From positions 1 to 64,000 of the forward strand of contig CAXDII010000404.1 of assembly GCA_963989245.1 (NCBI GenBank): 64,000 nucleotides of DNA, in the 5' to 3' direction. The notes beneath the pieces were generated by a model. The model did not search any database, was not told the DNA's origin, and saw nothing but the letters and a program-made list of their open reading frames with translations. Positions 10,701 to 19,281 of this stretch are shown piece by piece (within the stretch, counting starts at the first letter, position 1; the number at the start of each line of letters is the position of its first letter). The DNA comes from Nansenia antarctica. Lineage: Eukaryota > Chordata > Actinopteri > Argentiniformes > Microstomatidae. Made by a program: the position numbers and the translations under genes.

Positions 10701-13700
10701 TGTATAACTATATCACACGACATGCATGTAAGACTTCATTACCCATAATGCTTAGTATTCATTCCATCCGTCTAGTTCTGTGTATTGTGCAAGCTCCAAA
10801 GCTTGTGCTTGGGGTTGCTTAAACAATCCCAGAGCGTCCAGTTCCCTTATCCGTTTTTCTATCAATGCTGGGGTCAATGAGAAAATGTCTGGTGTCGATA
10901 ATTTGAAGTTTTTCGCATCGTCTCCAATACCATCTAGAATCATGTTTGTAAAAAATACGTTTTGTTTGTCCTCTAATTCCAAATTTGCCTTTTCTTTCCA
11001 GGTCTTTTGGAATCTGATTACAAAGTCAGACATTGTTTCATTAGGCTTACGTTTACAGTTAAGAATTTGTGAGATATCACGGTTTTGGCTGGCATGGTCG
11101 TTTAGAAATTTGGTTAATTGTTCAATGTGAGTATTCTTGTGTTCCTTATCAAGCCATGGGAAACGTTCTTTTATTGTTTTTCCTTTACATGGTCCATCAT
11201 TTTGTTCATTTAAAGTTTCGCAAGCATTTATCAAAGTATCAATTCCGACATCTGGCATTAAAGTGATCAGAATGTATCTTAAATCCGTGCCATTCAAATT
11301 ACCATGTAACAACATTGTTTTATACCAATTTATGAATTCTTTAGGGTTAATCCAGGGTTTGGGTGCGTCTTCTATAATCTTAGATACGTCAGATAACGTT
11401 AATGGTTTGTACAGAACTTTCTCTTCTATATTTAGCAACGGTGCCTGCACCTGGACCACGCTGCATGTCACAGCCTGCTCAGCCCGTAATTTTATGGGAG
11501 AGACACTCTCTACCTCCCGTTTCTTGCTAGGCCTATCATGTTCCTGCTTTCTGACAATATTACCAGGCCATTGTTTAGACATTATTAACCATGCTTGATA
11601 GACTTCTTTCATGTAATCGGTATCCCATGTTGGATCTCTAATTGTTTTGTTTGATATCAAATATTCGTCAATAATCTTCAGTTTATTCTTTTCAAAACTC
11701 CCGATACTTGGGAAATTATCGTCACTCCATTCCGCAATCTTTGTTAGAAATGGTTCTGCATAGAATGGTCCTAATTTAAGTAAAATCCATCCTTTTTGTG
11801 TCACTGTATTAGTGTATTTTATCGGAATATCAATTATATGTGGATCAATTTTCAATAGTTTCTTAATGGCTTTCCTTTCTGCCCGTGGTAGATCTCTCTC
11901 AGATTTATATTTCAAGGTTCGTTTATCACAATTTACCGTCCTAGAAGTTTGATTACCCATTTTATTCATTAATTAAAATGCACACAATGTTAGTAAAAGG
12001 GAATTCTTTTATCTAAATTGTCTCGTTAGAGCTTTATAGTTACACAATTCGTGTTCATTACTTCTTGTATACTTTAATTCAGTCTGTTGTATTGCGTTTC
12101 ATCAAGGTCATTTAAATCCACGTCTCATCTATTCTATCCTGTCTCAATTAGTCAATCTTGTCACTCAAATCTGTTACGCTTTAACATTTAACACAAAAAC
12201 CATATCTGTTCAAATTCTTATCGTCCTACAACTGTCTTTTTACCGCTGTCCTTTATTCCTTCATTATTCTATTTCTCTACAGAATATACCCACATTGCTT
12301 GACCTCTTATAAAACACTTTTCTTTAATCACACCTTAATTTACATACCATAACCACTTACGTGTTAATCCCTTATTCATTTAACCGTCTTAATCAACATT
12401 CTACTTCTGCATAGTTTCAAATCCTGTGCTATAACACAATACCTTATTTCTGTACCTTACAGATAAACATAACTTTGTTGACTCAAGCGTGATCTGCAGT
12501 TCACCTTATTTCCTGTCAAATACCTCAATATAAGATCTGTACTGTAACCCTGTCCACAGTATTACCATTACTTGTTTAAATAAAAACCCACAGAATGCCC
12601 AATTCCGTTTAATCAATTCTTCTATGAATTAATCAATATCCAGTTTCAGTATATCTCCTCCAGAGTGACACCTAGCAGCTCTGTCCTTTTATAACGTATT
12701 ATCCTATATGTGAATTAATGACCTTCATGTTTATCAACAGCAGTACTCAAACTTAGTTTAATATTAGTCCTTTAACTTTCAATTTAGTTATTATCCCCCA
12801 TCATCACATCCATCCCATTTTCTCCTTTTAAGGAAAGAAATTACAGGTTTTTTGTACAGCTGGGAAGATAGTCAATATGGTTAGACATTTCCTACCTTTT
12901 GAAGCTGATCCTGTTCGAAAGCGCCAATTGATAATAGATGATTCTCTGATGATGGGCGGAGGCCGAGATTTGTTGATTCCCCAAAGTAATTAATTAAAGC
13001 TTGCTCAAAGTAGACAATTAAGATACAAGTTTATTCACGGCGCCGGGTGTGTTCAGTCGCAGGCACAGACAGAGAACGCACACAGAATGACATTCACAGT
13101 GCCTCCTTATAATCTAGATTCCTGCTGACACAGGAATCAGCTGTACCTTGCAAATCATTATTCATGATTACATCCCATAACGGGTTGGTCGTCATGGCAA
13201 TTCAGTTACCTGACTCTGGTCAGCTGACTGGCCGGTCCTAAATATACTGACCTATTGACCCAGTCTCTCCCCTGGCCCCTTAGTCAGGTTTCCCTGCTGC
13301 AAGGTATACTGGCCCCACTAGCCGTGGTCTAAATCTGGCTCCGGTCCAGTTACAGAGAAAAGCATGGTCAGTTTGTGCATGACAGAGACAGAGAGAGGTT
13401 TGCTCAATCTCAACAGTTTAGATATTACAACTTGATTATAATTACCAATGATACAGTATTTAGAATTTACCTATGCACAATGGAAAAACACATCCTATCA
13501 ACAGGTGAATAGTAGCAGGGTTTCAGGGTTTTTCCTGCATAGAGAATTATGAGGCGGCCGCCTCCGTCATATTTCTTGCCGCCTCCAGCTCTCGTCAAAA
13601 CTCTGACGGTCGTATTTTCGACAAGCGTTGCACTCGGTGGATTTCTGTCATTTCTAACTGCAATTGCGGCACTGCGCCCATGTGGTGGCAGGGGCGCTAT

Positions 13701-15850
13701 TTAACCTTAACCCTGGTGGCGCTGTGCTGCAAATAAGCTTAGCTTTGGTGTTTGCTAGCGAAGACAAAACAAGGAACCAGCCAGCAACATGTGGAGCCCT
13801 GGGCTTGCACACTCGTCACTTTGTCAACTGTCAGAATAGTCTTAGGTCGAAACGTTATTTCATATCAAAAATCCTGAAAGTCACATTAGTTGGCTTGCTG
13901 TTCCATTATCCAGAATGACAAGTTGAGCCTATACTAGTGTTAGTCAGTGCTCCTTTTAATGTATTATTTGCAAAATGATCAGTTTTTAAGTCTGTCAGGG
14001 GTTTCAATTGCTGAAAAGTTGTATTAATCAGACAGTCAACAATAGGTTTTGGATTTTATTTTTTATTTATTTTTTATTAAAAGATTTAACCTTTATTTAA
14101 CCAGGCAAACATGTAAGAACAAATTCTTATTTGCAAATGCAGCCTGACCAAAAAGCAGTGGCTCTTTGGGGGGGGGGGGGACTAACAAACCTTCTCTGTC
14201 ATAACCTCATTTTGTGGCAGGAAAAACCCTGAGTAGCAATGCTGTTCTTATTTATTTATTTATTTCCAGTTATTGTGCTTATTGTGCTGTTGGTATAGCC
14301 TAATGTCTGCTGGAGTGTTCAATAAAAGTGATCAATAGTGAAATGAAAAACTGCCGGTACGCATTCGGTATTCGGACAAATGTTTCCTTAAATTCAGCTT
14401 CGGCCAAGACATTTCAATTGGGTGCATCCCTAATTTAAATGACACAGTTCTATCAAGGATGGAATATTACAGTTTTCCATTACAGGTATCCTAACACTCT
14501 GAACACTTCATGTTCCCACAGCGTGTGCAGACTCCAGAGATGTGGTGTTACTTCTGGCACTGCTGAGTCTATGGAAGCAGCACTTGTTCTCATGTTGTTT
14601 CTAATCCTGTATATGTTCCTATTCTTACAGGAGAGAGCTCCAACCCAGACTCAGACATGGAGCCCAGCTCCTCCGCATCAGGAAGCCATAAACAACACAG
14701 ACGGAGGAGGAGGAGCTCAAGACAGAAGAATCACCACTGTTTAGATTGCAGTGAGAGTTTCATTTGTCCAACTCACCTTAAATCACAACCACAGACTCAA
14801 GGAGGACAGAAGACTCACTCTTGTCTTCAGTGTGGAAAGAGATTTGGTTATATGAGCAAACTAAAGAAACACCAGAGAATACACACAGGAGAGAAGCCAT
14901 TCTACTGCTCCCAGTGTGGGCAGAGTTTCAGTAAGGCAGGAAACCTAAAGAGTCACCAGAGAATACACACAGGAGAGAAGCCATTCTGCTGCTCCCAGTG
15001 TGGGCAGAATTTCAGTGAGGCAGGATCCCTAAAGAAACACCAGAGAATACACACAGGAGAGAAGCCATTCTGCTGCTCCCAGTGTAGGCAGAGTTTCAGT
15101 CAGGCAGGACACTTAAAGAGCCATCAGAGAATACACACAGGAGAGAAGCCGTTCTGCTGCTCCCAGTGTGGGAAGAGTTTCAGTCGGGCAGATGAACTAA
15201 AGAGCCATCAGAGAATACACACAGGAGAGAAGCCGTTCTGCTGCTCCCAGTGTGGGCAGAGTTTCAGTGTGGCAGGAAACCTAAAGAGTCACCAGAGAAT
15301 ACACACAGGAGAGAAGCCATTCTGCTGCTCCCAGTGTGGGAAGAGTTTCAGTCGGGCAGGACACTTAAAGAGCCATCAGAGAATACACACAGGAGAGAAG
15401 CCGTTCTGCTGCTCCCAGTGTGGGAAGAGTTTCAGTCGGGCAGATGAACTAAAGAGCCATCAGAGAATACACACAGGAGAGAAGCCATTCTGCTGCTCCC
15501 AGTGTGGGAAGAGTTTCAGTGTGGCAGGAAACCTAAAGAGTCACCAGAGAATACACACAGGAGAGAAGCCATTCTGCTGCTCCCAGTGTGGGAAGGGTTT
15601 CAGTCAGGCAGGAGACCTAAAGAAACACCAGAGAATACACACAGGAGAGAAGCCATTCTGCTGCTCCCAGTGTGGGCAGAGTTTCAGTGTGGCAGGAAAC
15701 CTAAAGAGTCACCAGAGAATACACACAGGAGAGAAGCCATTCTGCTGCTCCCAGTGTGGGCAGGGTTTCAGTCAGGCAGGATCCCTAAAGAAACACCAGA
15801 GAACACACACACTAGTTAACACGACTGCTCCCAGTGTGGGAGGAGTTTAA
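4719..15850 (+). CDS. C2H2 zinc-finger protein, two coding exons (4719-5189, 14631-15850)
   Basis: Start ATG 4742; exon 1 follows a CAG acceptor (4718) and ends at GTGAGT (5190). Exon 2 follows TTCTTACAG and joins in frame (phase 1), giving about 555 residues. The N-terminal part (MSDPRSTQSPGS) leads into a long acidic region with four near-repeats of KKDVMVKEEQEE (roughly residues 55-150). The C-terminal exon has a basic RRRRR stretch, one degenerate finger lacking its histidines, then 12 canonical C2H2 fingers joined by TGEKP linkers, most starting FCCSQCG. No KRAB, BTB or SCAN is present. Such fish proteins are presumed nuclear DNA-binding regulators; targets are unknown. The 9.4-kb intron holds at least five transposon insertions, and AATAAA occurs at 16,331. 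Confidence 0.85.
5489..5655 (+). mobile_element. Tc1-like element, left end only
   Basis: Starts after TATA with CAGTGCTGTGAAAAAGTATT and TGCCCCCTTCC, followed by TTTCAGATCATCAAACCAAT. This is the well-known left terminus of a fish Tc1/mariner family. It breaks off before the transposase and runs into the 24-bp minisatellite. Confidence 0.75.
5661..5743. repeat. 24-bp minisatellite, split by two insertions
   Basis: Unit GGTTATACAGGTGAATAGTA (+GCAG), 3.3 copies. The array resumes at 13,501 (ACAGGTGAATAGTAGCAGGG) after a hAT and a retrovirus-like insertion, so the pre-insertion sequence can be read directly. Confidence 0.9.
5744..6700. mobile_element. hAT element, 8-bp TSD GTTATACA
   Basis: Left end CAGGGGTGCACACAACTGG; right end is the inverse (GTTATGTGCACCCCTG). 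Direct repeat GTTATACA at 5736-5743 and 6701-6708. Near the right third there is a short acidic tail ORF (MVEIEDSDNSSQESSDDDD, about 6220), possibly the last codons of a lost transposase. Otherwise it is non-coding and non-autonomous. Confidence 0.9.
6711..7328 (-). repeat. LTR (3' LTR of the minus-strand element)
   Basis: Begins TGATAATAG and ends CCTATCA, so TG...CA ends are present. It has about 46 bp near 6945-7005 that the other LTR lacks. Confidence 0.9.
7329..7352 (-). other. Polypurine tract of the LTR element
   Basis: Read on the minus strand, AGGAGAAAAAAAAGAGTGAG lies directly before the 3' LTR, where plus-strand priming would occur. Confidence 0.7.
8594..9360. mobile_element. Harbinger-like MITE, TSD TTA
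   Basis: 22-bp inverted termini AGGCCCTTGCACACCAACGC / AGGCCTTTGCACACCAATGC, flanked by TTA at 8591-8593 and 9361-9363. The interior has repeated ACGCGCGTTTTTT motifs near the left end and no convincing ORF. It is inserted into the internal region of the LTR element. Confidence 0.85.
10752..11969 (-). CDS. Retroviral Gag-like polyprotein of the LTR element
   Basis: 405 codons, uninterrupted. The second in-frame Met starts MGNQTS, giving the Gly-2 expected of an N-myristoylated matrix domain that would target the inner plasma membrane, so that Met is the better start. The C-terminal half has capsid character, with a helix-rich region and a major-homology-like motif KRKPNETMSDFVIRF (about residues 315-330). 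No CCHC zinc knuckle follows, which is a departure from most Gags, and no pol frame lies downstream. The best guess is an old-type fish retrovirus-like Gag kept intact in a non-autonomous element. The family assignment rests on the LTR context and these motifs. Confidence 0.7.
   Translation of the reverse strand: MNKMGNQTSRTVNCDKRTLKYKSERDLPRAERKAIKKLLKIDPHIIDIPIKYTNTVTQKGWILLKLGPFYAEPFLTKIAEWSDDNFPSIGSFEKNKLKIIDEYLISNKTIRDPTWDTDYMKEVYQAWLIMSKQWPGNIVRKQEHDRPSKKREVESVSPIKLRAEQAVTCSVVQVQAPLLNIEEKVLYKPLTLSDVSKIIEDAPKPWINPKEFINWYKTMLLHGNLNGTDLRYILITLMPDVGIDTLINACETLNEQNDGPCKGKTIKERFPWLDKEHKNTHIEQLTKFLNDHASQNRDISQILNCKRKPNETMSDFVIRFQKTWKEKANLELEDKQNVFFTNMILDGIGDDAKNFKLSTPDIFSLTPALIEKRIRELDALGLFKQPQAQALELAQYTELDGWNEY
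12909..12926 (-). other. Putative primer-binding site
   Basis: On the minus strand, two bases after the 5' LTR, TGGCGCTTTCGAACAGG begins with the TGG expected to pair with a tRNA CCA end. It resembles a tRNA-Lys type site but with an internal insertion, so the primer tRNA is uncertain. Confidence 0.5.
12929..13500 (-). repeat. LTR (5' LTR of the minus-strand element)
   Basis: 572 bp, matching 6711-7328 from TGATAATAG to CCTATCA. It would carry the promoter of the minus-strand transcript; I did not identify a specific TATA box. Confidence 0.9.
13524..14231. mobile_element. hAT-like non-autonomous element
   Basis: Inverted ends CAGGGTTTTTCCTGC and GCAGGAAAAACCCTG. AGTAGCA is found on both sides, but with five extra bases on the left, so the 8-bp duplication is imperfect. 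Inside, CTAACTGCAATTGCGGCACT and the following 80 bp resemble 45,984-46,070, linking it to the hAT family there. Near 14,088-14,150 is a TTTATTTAACCAGGCAAACA stretch common in fish genomes. Confidence 0.65.
14370..14433. mobile_element. Orphan hAT right end
   Basis: Ends in TTGGGTGCATCCCTAA, the inverse of the TAGGGATGCACC terminus frequent in fish hAT elements. No left partner was found within the intron. Confidence 0.4.
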
Positions 15851-15872
15851 AGGAGGCAGGAGCCCTAAAGAA
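15822..15872 (+). pseudogene. Out-of-frame remnant of a 14th zinc finger
   Basis: TGCTCCCAGTGTGGGAGGAG then AGGCAGGAGCCCTAAAGAAG would encode CSQCGRS...AGALKK in a frame shifted relative to the last intact finger. The real frame instead ends HTLVNTTAPSVGGV and stop. The gene therefore lost at least one terminal finger by frameshift. Confidence 0.75.
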
Positions 15873-16330
15873 GAAGGGGGGGGTCTGCTGGCTGCACCAT
15901 CATATACTGTATGGATATGTACTTGTTGATCGGATCAGGGAGAAGGTTGTGTCATGACATGAGCCTTTTCTAGATTATTTTCTCTCAATGTCTCCCGTCC
16001 TCTCCTCCTACCCTCCCTTCCTCTCCCTCCTTCCTCCCCCCTCCTCTCTATTTTACAATGTTCATACATTATAATATTATAACAGTTCTATCTGTTTGTT
16101 TCTTTTTCTTCATTATTAGTCATTTAATTTCACTGAATTACTTTTTAATACTTGAATATTTCTTTCTTTTTGCTTTGAAAACTGATATCCTGTGTTAGAC
16201 TACCTGTAGTACCACCCCACACCAGTAGGGTACCACCATAAGTGTTGGGCTTGAGTTACCTGGCGAAGCTTCAGTTTTTCTTTCTAGAAATTAGTTTGTC
16301 TTGGTAACAGTGGAGTCTGGTACTTTGTAC

Positions 16331-16336
16331 AATAAA
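16331..16336 (+). promoter_or_regulatory. Polyadenylation signal AATAAA of the zinc-finger gene
   Basis: AATAAA lies about 480 bp after the stop codon. The 3' untranslated region between them (15,851-16,330) is T/C-rich and contains no other element I recognise. Confidence 0.5.
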
Positions 16337-16701
16337 ATGCTGAGAATTATACAGTTAACTGTGTCTGCTTGTTATTTCATGTCCCTCTCTGACATCGATT
16401 GAAGTTCGTTGCTGTAGAGCGCCATCTACTGTTTACAGTGTTGAACCTGTCTGCATGTGGCTCCTGTGATTAAATAAATGGCTGTGTTCGGAATAGCATA
16501 ATAGCATACTACTCATACTAGATATGACGTAGATTTTGAGTATGTAGTACGTTCCGAACGTACAGTATGCGAGATTTGAGTATGCGAGAAATTTAGTAGG
16601 CGAGCAGTTATTTCCGGGAAATTTGAAGTCGGTTTTGATGGACACTATCTCGTCTCCTATTTCCCTAAATGCATTTCGCGTCCAGAATTGCAGAGTTGCG
16701 T

Positions 16702-16803
16702 CCGGGGTTGCCAGATGGGGCGGGTCACCGCCGAATGGGCTACTTGATTTTGAGGTTATAGAAAGTTTAGGCTGTAAATTGTCAATCCCATCTGGCAACC
16801 CTG
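16702..16803. mobile_element. Small inverted-repeat MITE
   Basis: GGGGTTGCCAGATGGG at the left mirrors CCCATCTGGCAACCCTG at the right, enclosing about 70 bp. No target duplication was resolved. Confidence 0.5.
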
Positions 16804-17217
16804 TGCGCTTTCAGCCTCGTCAAACTGCGTCATACAAACTTGTCATACAGCTATTGTTTACATCGTCCGATAGCCTGGGGACCGAAAGCTTGCAATAAAC
16901 ATTGTTTTTTGCACATATTTGAGTGTGCAGATGCTGCTTTTTTGCACTCTATTTGATACTCTTCAGCTGCAGCACCCCAGCTAAGTCTGATCACGGATGA
17001 GCGGTGGTATTTTCACTATACTTGGAATTAACATGATGAAATGCATTCTTAGACATGACTACATCGTCATGATTACAAATATGCCACTTGAAATGCATGA
17101 AATCCAAGTTTATTTGTGTCTTACACACATGTTCGCCTAGTATTTGACTGTTTGTAGCCCAATCACGAATGATCCCAGTTTTGTAGCTTCAGACGGACAA
17201 GTTGGTTGTAGTGCTTG

Positions 17218-18135
17218 TGTGACGGGGTGTATCTTTGCATGAATCACTCTCAGCTGGATGGCTCACGTTCATTTATTCTGTAGAAAACATACAGTGCATC
17301 AATTTGTGGACACGGTTGCAGGGTCATCAGGCTAGATTCCAGTCAGTGTTTTCAGATGAACTGAGCATACAGTAGTCACTCATACTACACAAATTATAAC
17401 AATAATATGAAACAAAAATACAAAATGTGTAGACTACATAAATCCTCACTTGTGTGATCGTATAGTGGTATTTGAACAGTCAAACAATCAATTATATATA
17501 TATTAACAATAACAATACAATGCATAGAAAAACAGCGCAACTGGAATACACGCATGCACACCACGTGCAACACATGGCTGCAACCTGACTGCTAGGTTAG
17601 CTGCGAGCGTGGTGCAAACTAGCGAGATGGAAAACCCAACCTCCTACAATACGGTCTACTAACTTTGGCAGAACAACAGACATACAATAGCACAACAATA
17701 ATAATATTACCTGTAGAAAACATACAGTGCATCAATTTGTGGACACGGTTGCAGGGTCATCAGGCTAGATTCTAAAATGATGTTACACACGGACATTCAC
17801 GTTAGCGCCATCATTGTTAACAACAGAAAACTCACATTAACAAACTTGTGATATGTTCCAAACTAAAATACTATAAATGGGGAAACTCAAAACAGCTATC
17901 TTACTTATCAAACATTCAAATAAAACATAGGTACATTGATAATCTCTCAAACGATATTCGATCTCAGACCCTGTAGAAAACGTGACCTACCCAGTCAATG
18001 TTTTCAGATGAACTGGGCAGGATCATGTTGCGTCCCGCGCTATGCACTGTACAGCTGTATTTACATTAAACCCCTAGAGGGCGCAGTTTAGCTCTATTTT
18101 AGCTATAATTGAACTGTACTTTCTACTCCGTTACA
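17218..18135. mobile_element. Solo LTR with 4-bp TSD CTTG
   Basis: Begins TGTGACGGGGTG and ends CTCCGTTACA (TG...CA), flanked by CTTG at 17214-17217 and 18136-18139. It holds a 61-bp direct repeat beginning TGTAGAAAACATACAGTGCA (about 17,280 and 17,713) and a further shorter repeat (TTTTCAGATGAACTG). No internal gag/pol sequence is adjacent, as expected after LTR-LTR recombination. Confidence 0.65.
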
Positions 18136-18261
18136 CTTGCCCACGATATGTTATTGCTCATATATATTTATTTTAATCATGTTATTTTACCAACTGTTAA
18201 GACAACAATAAAGTAAGCTAGTAGCAGTATGCCGAGCAGTGTCGACATCGATGGGGGTCTC

Positions 18262-18385
18262 CAATCGACTCCATTCAAAGTGATTTACGATCCCGCCCCT
18301 CTCTCCTGTCCGGACACATTAGAATTTTCACCGTAAGCCCCGGTAAAGCGACGTTATTAACCCGCAAAGAGTGTGCCCCGGGCAC
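18262..18385 (-). repeat. Inverted, diverged copy of the 121-527 repeat
   Basis: Reading the minus strand recovers the same order of motifs as 241-345: GGCACAC...GCGGGTTAATAACGTCG, CTTACGGTGAAAATTC, GTGTCCGGACAGGAGAG and TTTGAATGGAGTCGATT. Confidence 0.7.
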
Positions 18386-18601
18386 CGTATTTGTCCGTGA
18401 ATAACACCGGCTAGGAAGGTGGTAAAAACACAATACTACTTTGCTAACTTCACCATACGGTCATTTTGAGCCATCAACCACCCCGCTGGCACCCCGGGAA
18501 GTTATGTTTCGAACCCCGAGAGCATGCATAAATGTCTATCCGGAAAGAGTACACTCTCCTCGGCTGCTGCACGCGCCTCTCCTCGGTAACGCGGAGGAAC
18601 G

Positions 18602-18700
18602 AAAAGCTTACAGCACCGTGTATTCCCAGGCGGTCTCCCATCCAGGTACTAACACGGCCCAACCCTGCTTAGCTTCCGAGGTCGGACGAGATCGGGCGTA
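18602..18700 (-). pseudogene. 5S rRNA, 3' three-quarters (nt ~27-120)
   Basis: On the minus strand this runs GCCCGATCTCGTC..., the A-box region AAGCTAAGCAGGGT, the C-box region GGATGGGAGACCGCC, and ends GGTGCTGTAAGCTTTT with a T-run like a pol III terminator. The missing first 27 nt lie at 24,296-24,322, separated by a LINE. Several substitutions relative to the vertebrate 5S consensus and the interruption make it a pseudogene. Confidence 0.9.
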
Positions 18701-19119
18701 TTTATTTATTTATTTTTCTTTTATTATCAAAAATACATTTCACAGATATTTTTTTCAGTTGGTTATTTACATTATTCACAAAACACATACAGATACGATA
18801 CGTAAATAACACAGTGAGACATGACAGACAGCACAACACAAAATGTGGGACAGACATAGAATAGACAAAAGACGACAACAAAAAAGACCAAGTAGCATAC
18901 CAGGTCTTATCTATGCCTGGCAGCCCTTGGTCAAATCATAAAAATCATAAAATCAACATAACAAATAAACCATACGCAAAATAATCCAAACAAAGAAACA
19001 ATAAAGAATGCTGCAACAAATAAAGAAATGATAAAACAATAAAGAATGATAAAGCAAAAGATACGACACATAAAAAACACGGTGATTCATGACAGACAGC
19101 GCAAAAAGTGGGACAGACA

Positions 19120-19156
19120 CAACCCTAACCCTAACCCTAAACCCTAAACCTAAACC
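19120..19156. repeat. Short interstitial telomere-like CCCTAA run
   Basis: AACCCTAACCCTAACCCTAA followed by degenerate AACCCTAAACC, inside the LINE 3' region. Two copies of a GCAT-ACCAGGTCTTATCTATG sequence flank it (about 18,895 and 19,187), so this part of the 3' region is duplicated. Confidence 0.7.
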
Positions 19157-19281
19157 AGAATAGACAAAACCAACATGAGACCAAGTAGCATACCAGGTCT
19201 TATCTATGCCTGGCAGCCCTTGGTCAACTCAGAAAAATCATAAAACAAACATAAACACTGACTCAAAACCAAACACAGATA

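Larger units (their letters stand above)
6711..13500 (-). mobile_element. Complete gag-only endogenous retrovirus / LTR retrotransposon
   Basis: Two LTRs in direct orientation (618 and 572 bp) bound 5.6 kb of internal sequence, and the whole is flanked by the 5-bp duplication ACAGG (6706-6710, 13501-13505). The element reads on the minus strand: primer-binding-like site beside the right LTR, purine tract beside the left LTR, and one gag ORF. I find no reverse transcriptase, protease, integrase or clear envelope frame, so it would need help in trans. The LTRs differ at only about six aligned positions plus one roughly 46-bp indel, which suggests a fairly recent insertion. It sits in the zinc-finger gene intron in antisense orientation and carries a Harbinger-like MITE. 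Confidence 0.9.

Noticed and set aside
13501..14240. An exact 8-bp target duplication for the hAT-like element at 13,524
   Set aside because: AGTAGCA occurs on both sides but with five extra bases at the left, so the match is only suggestive.
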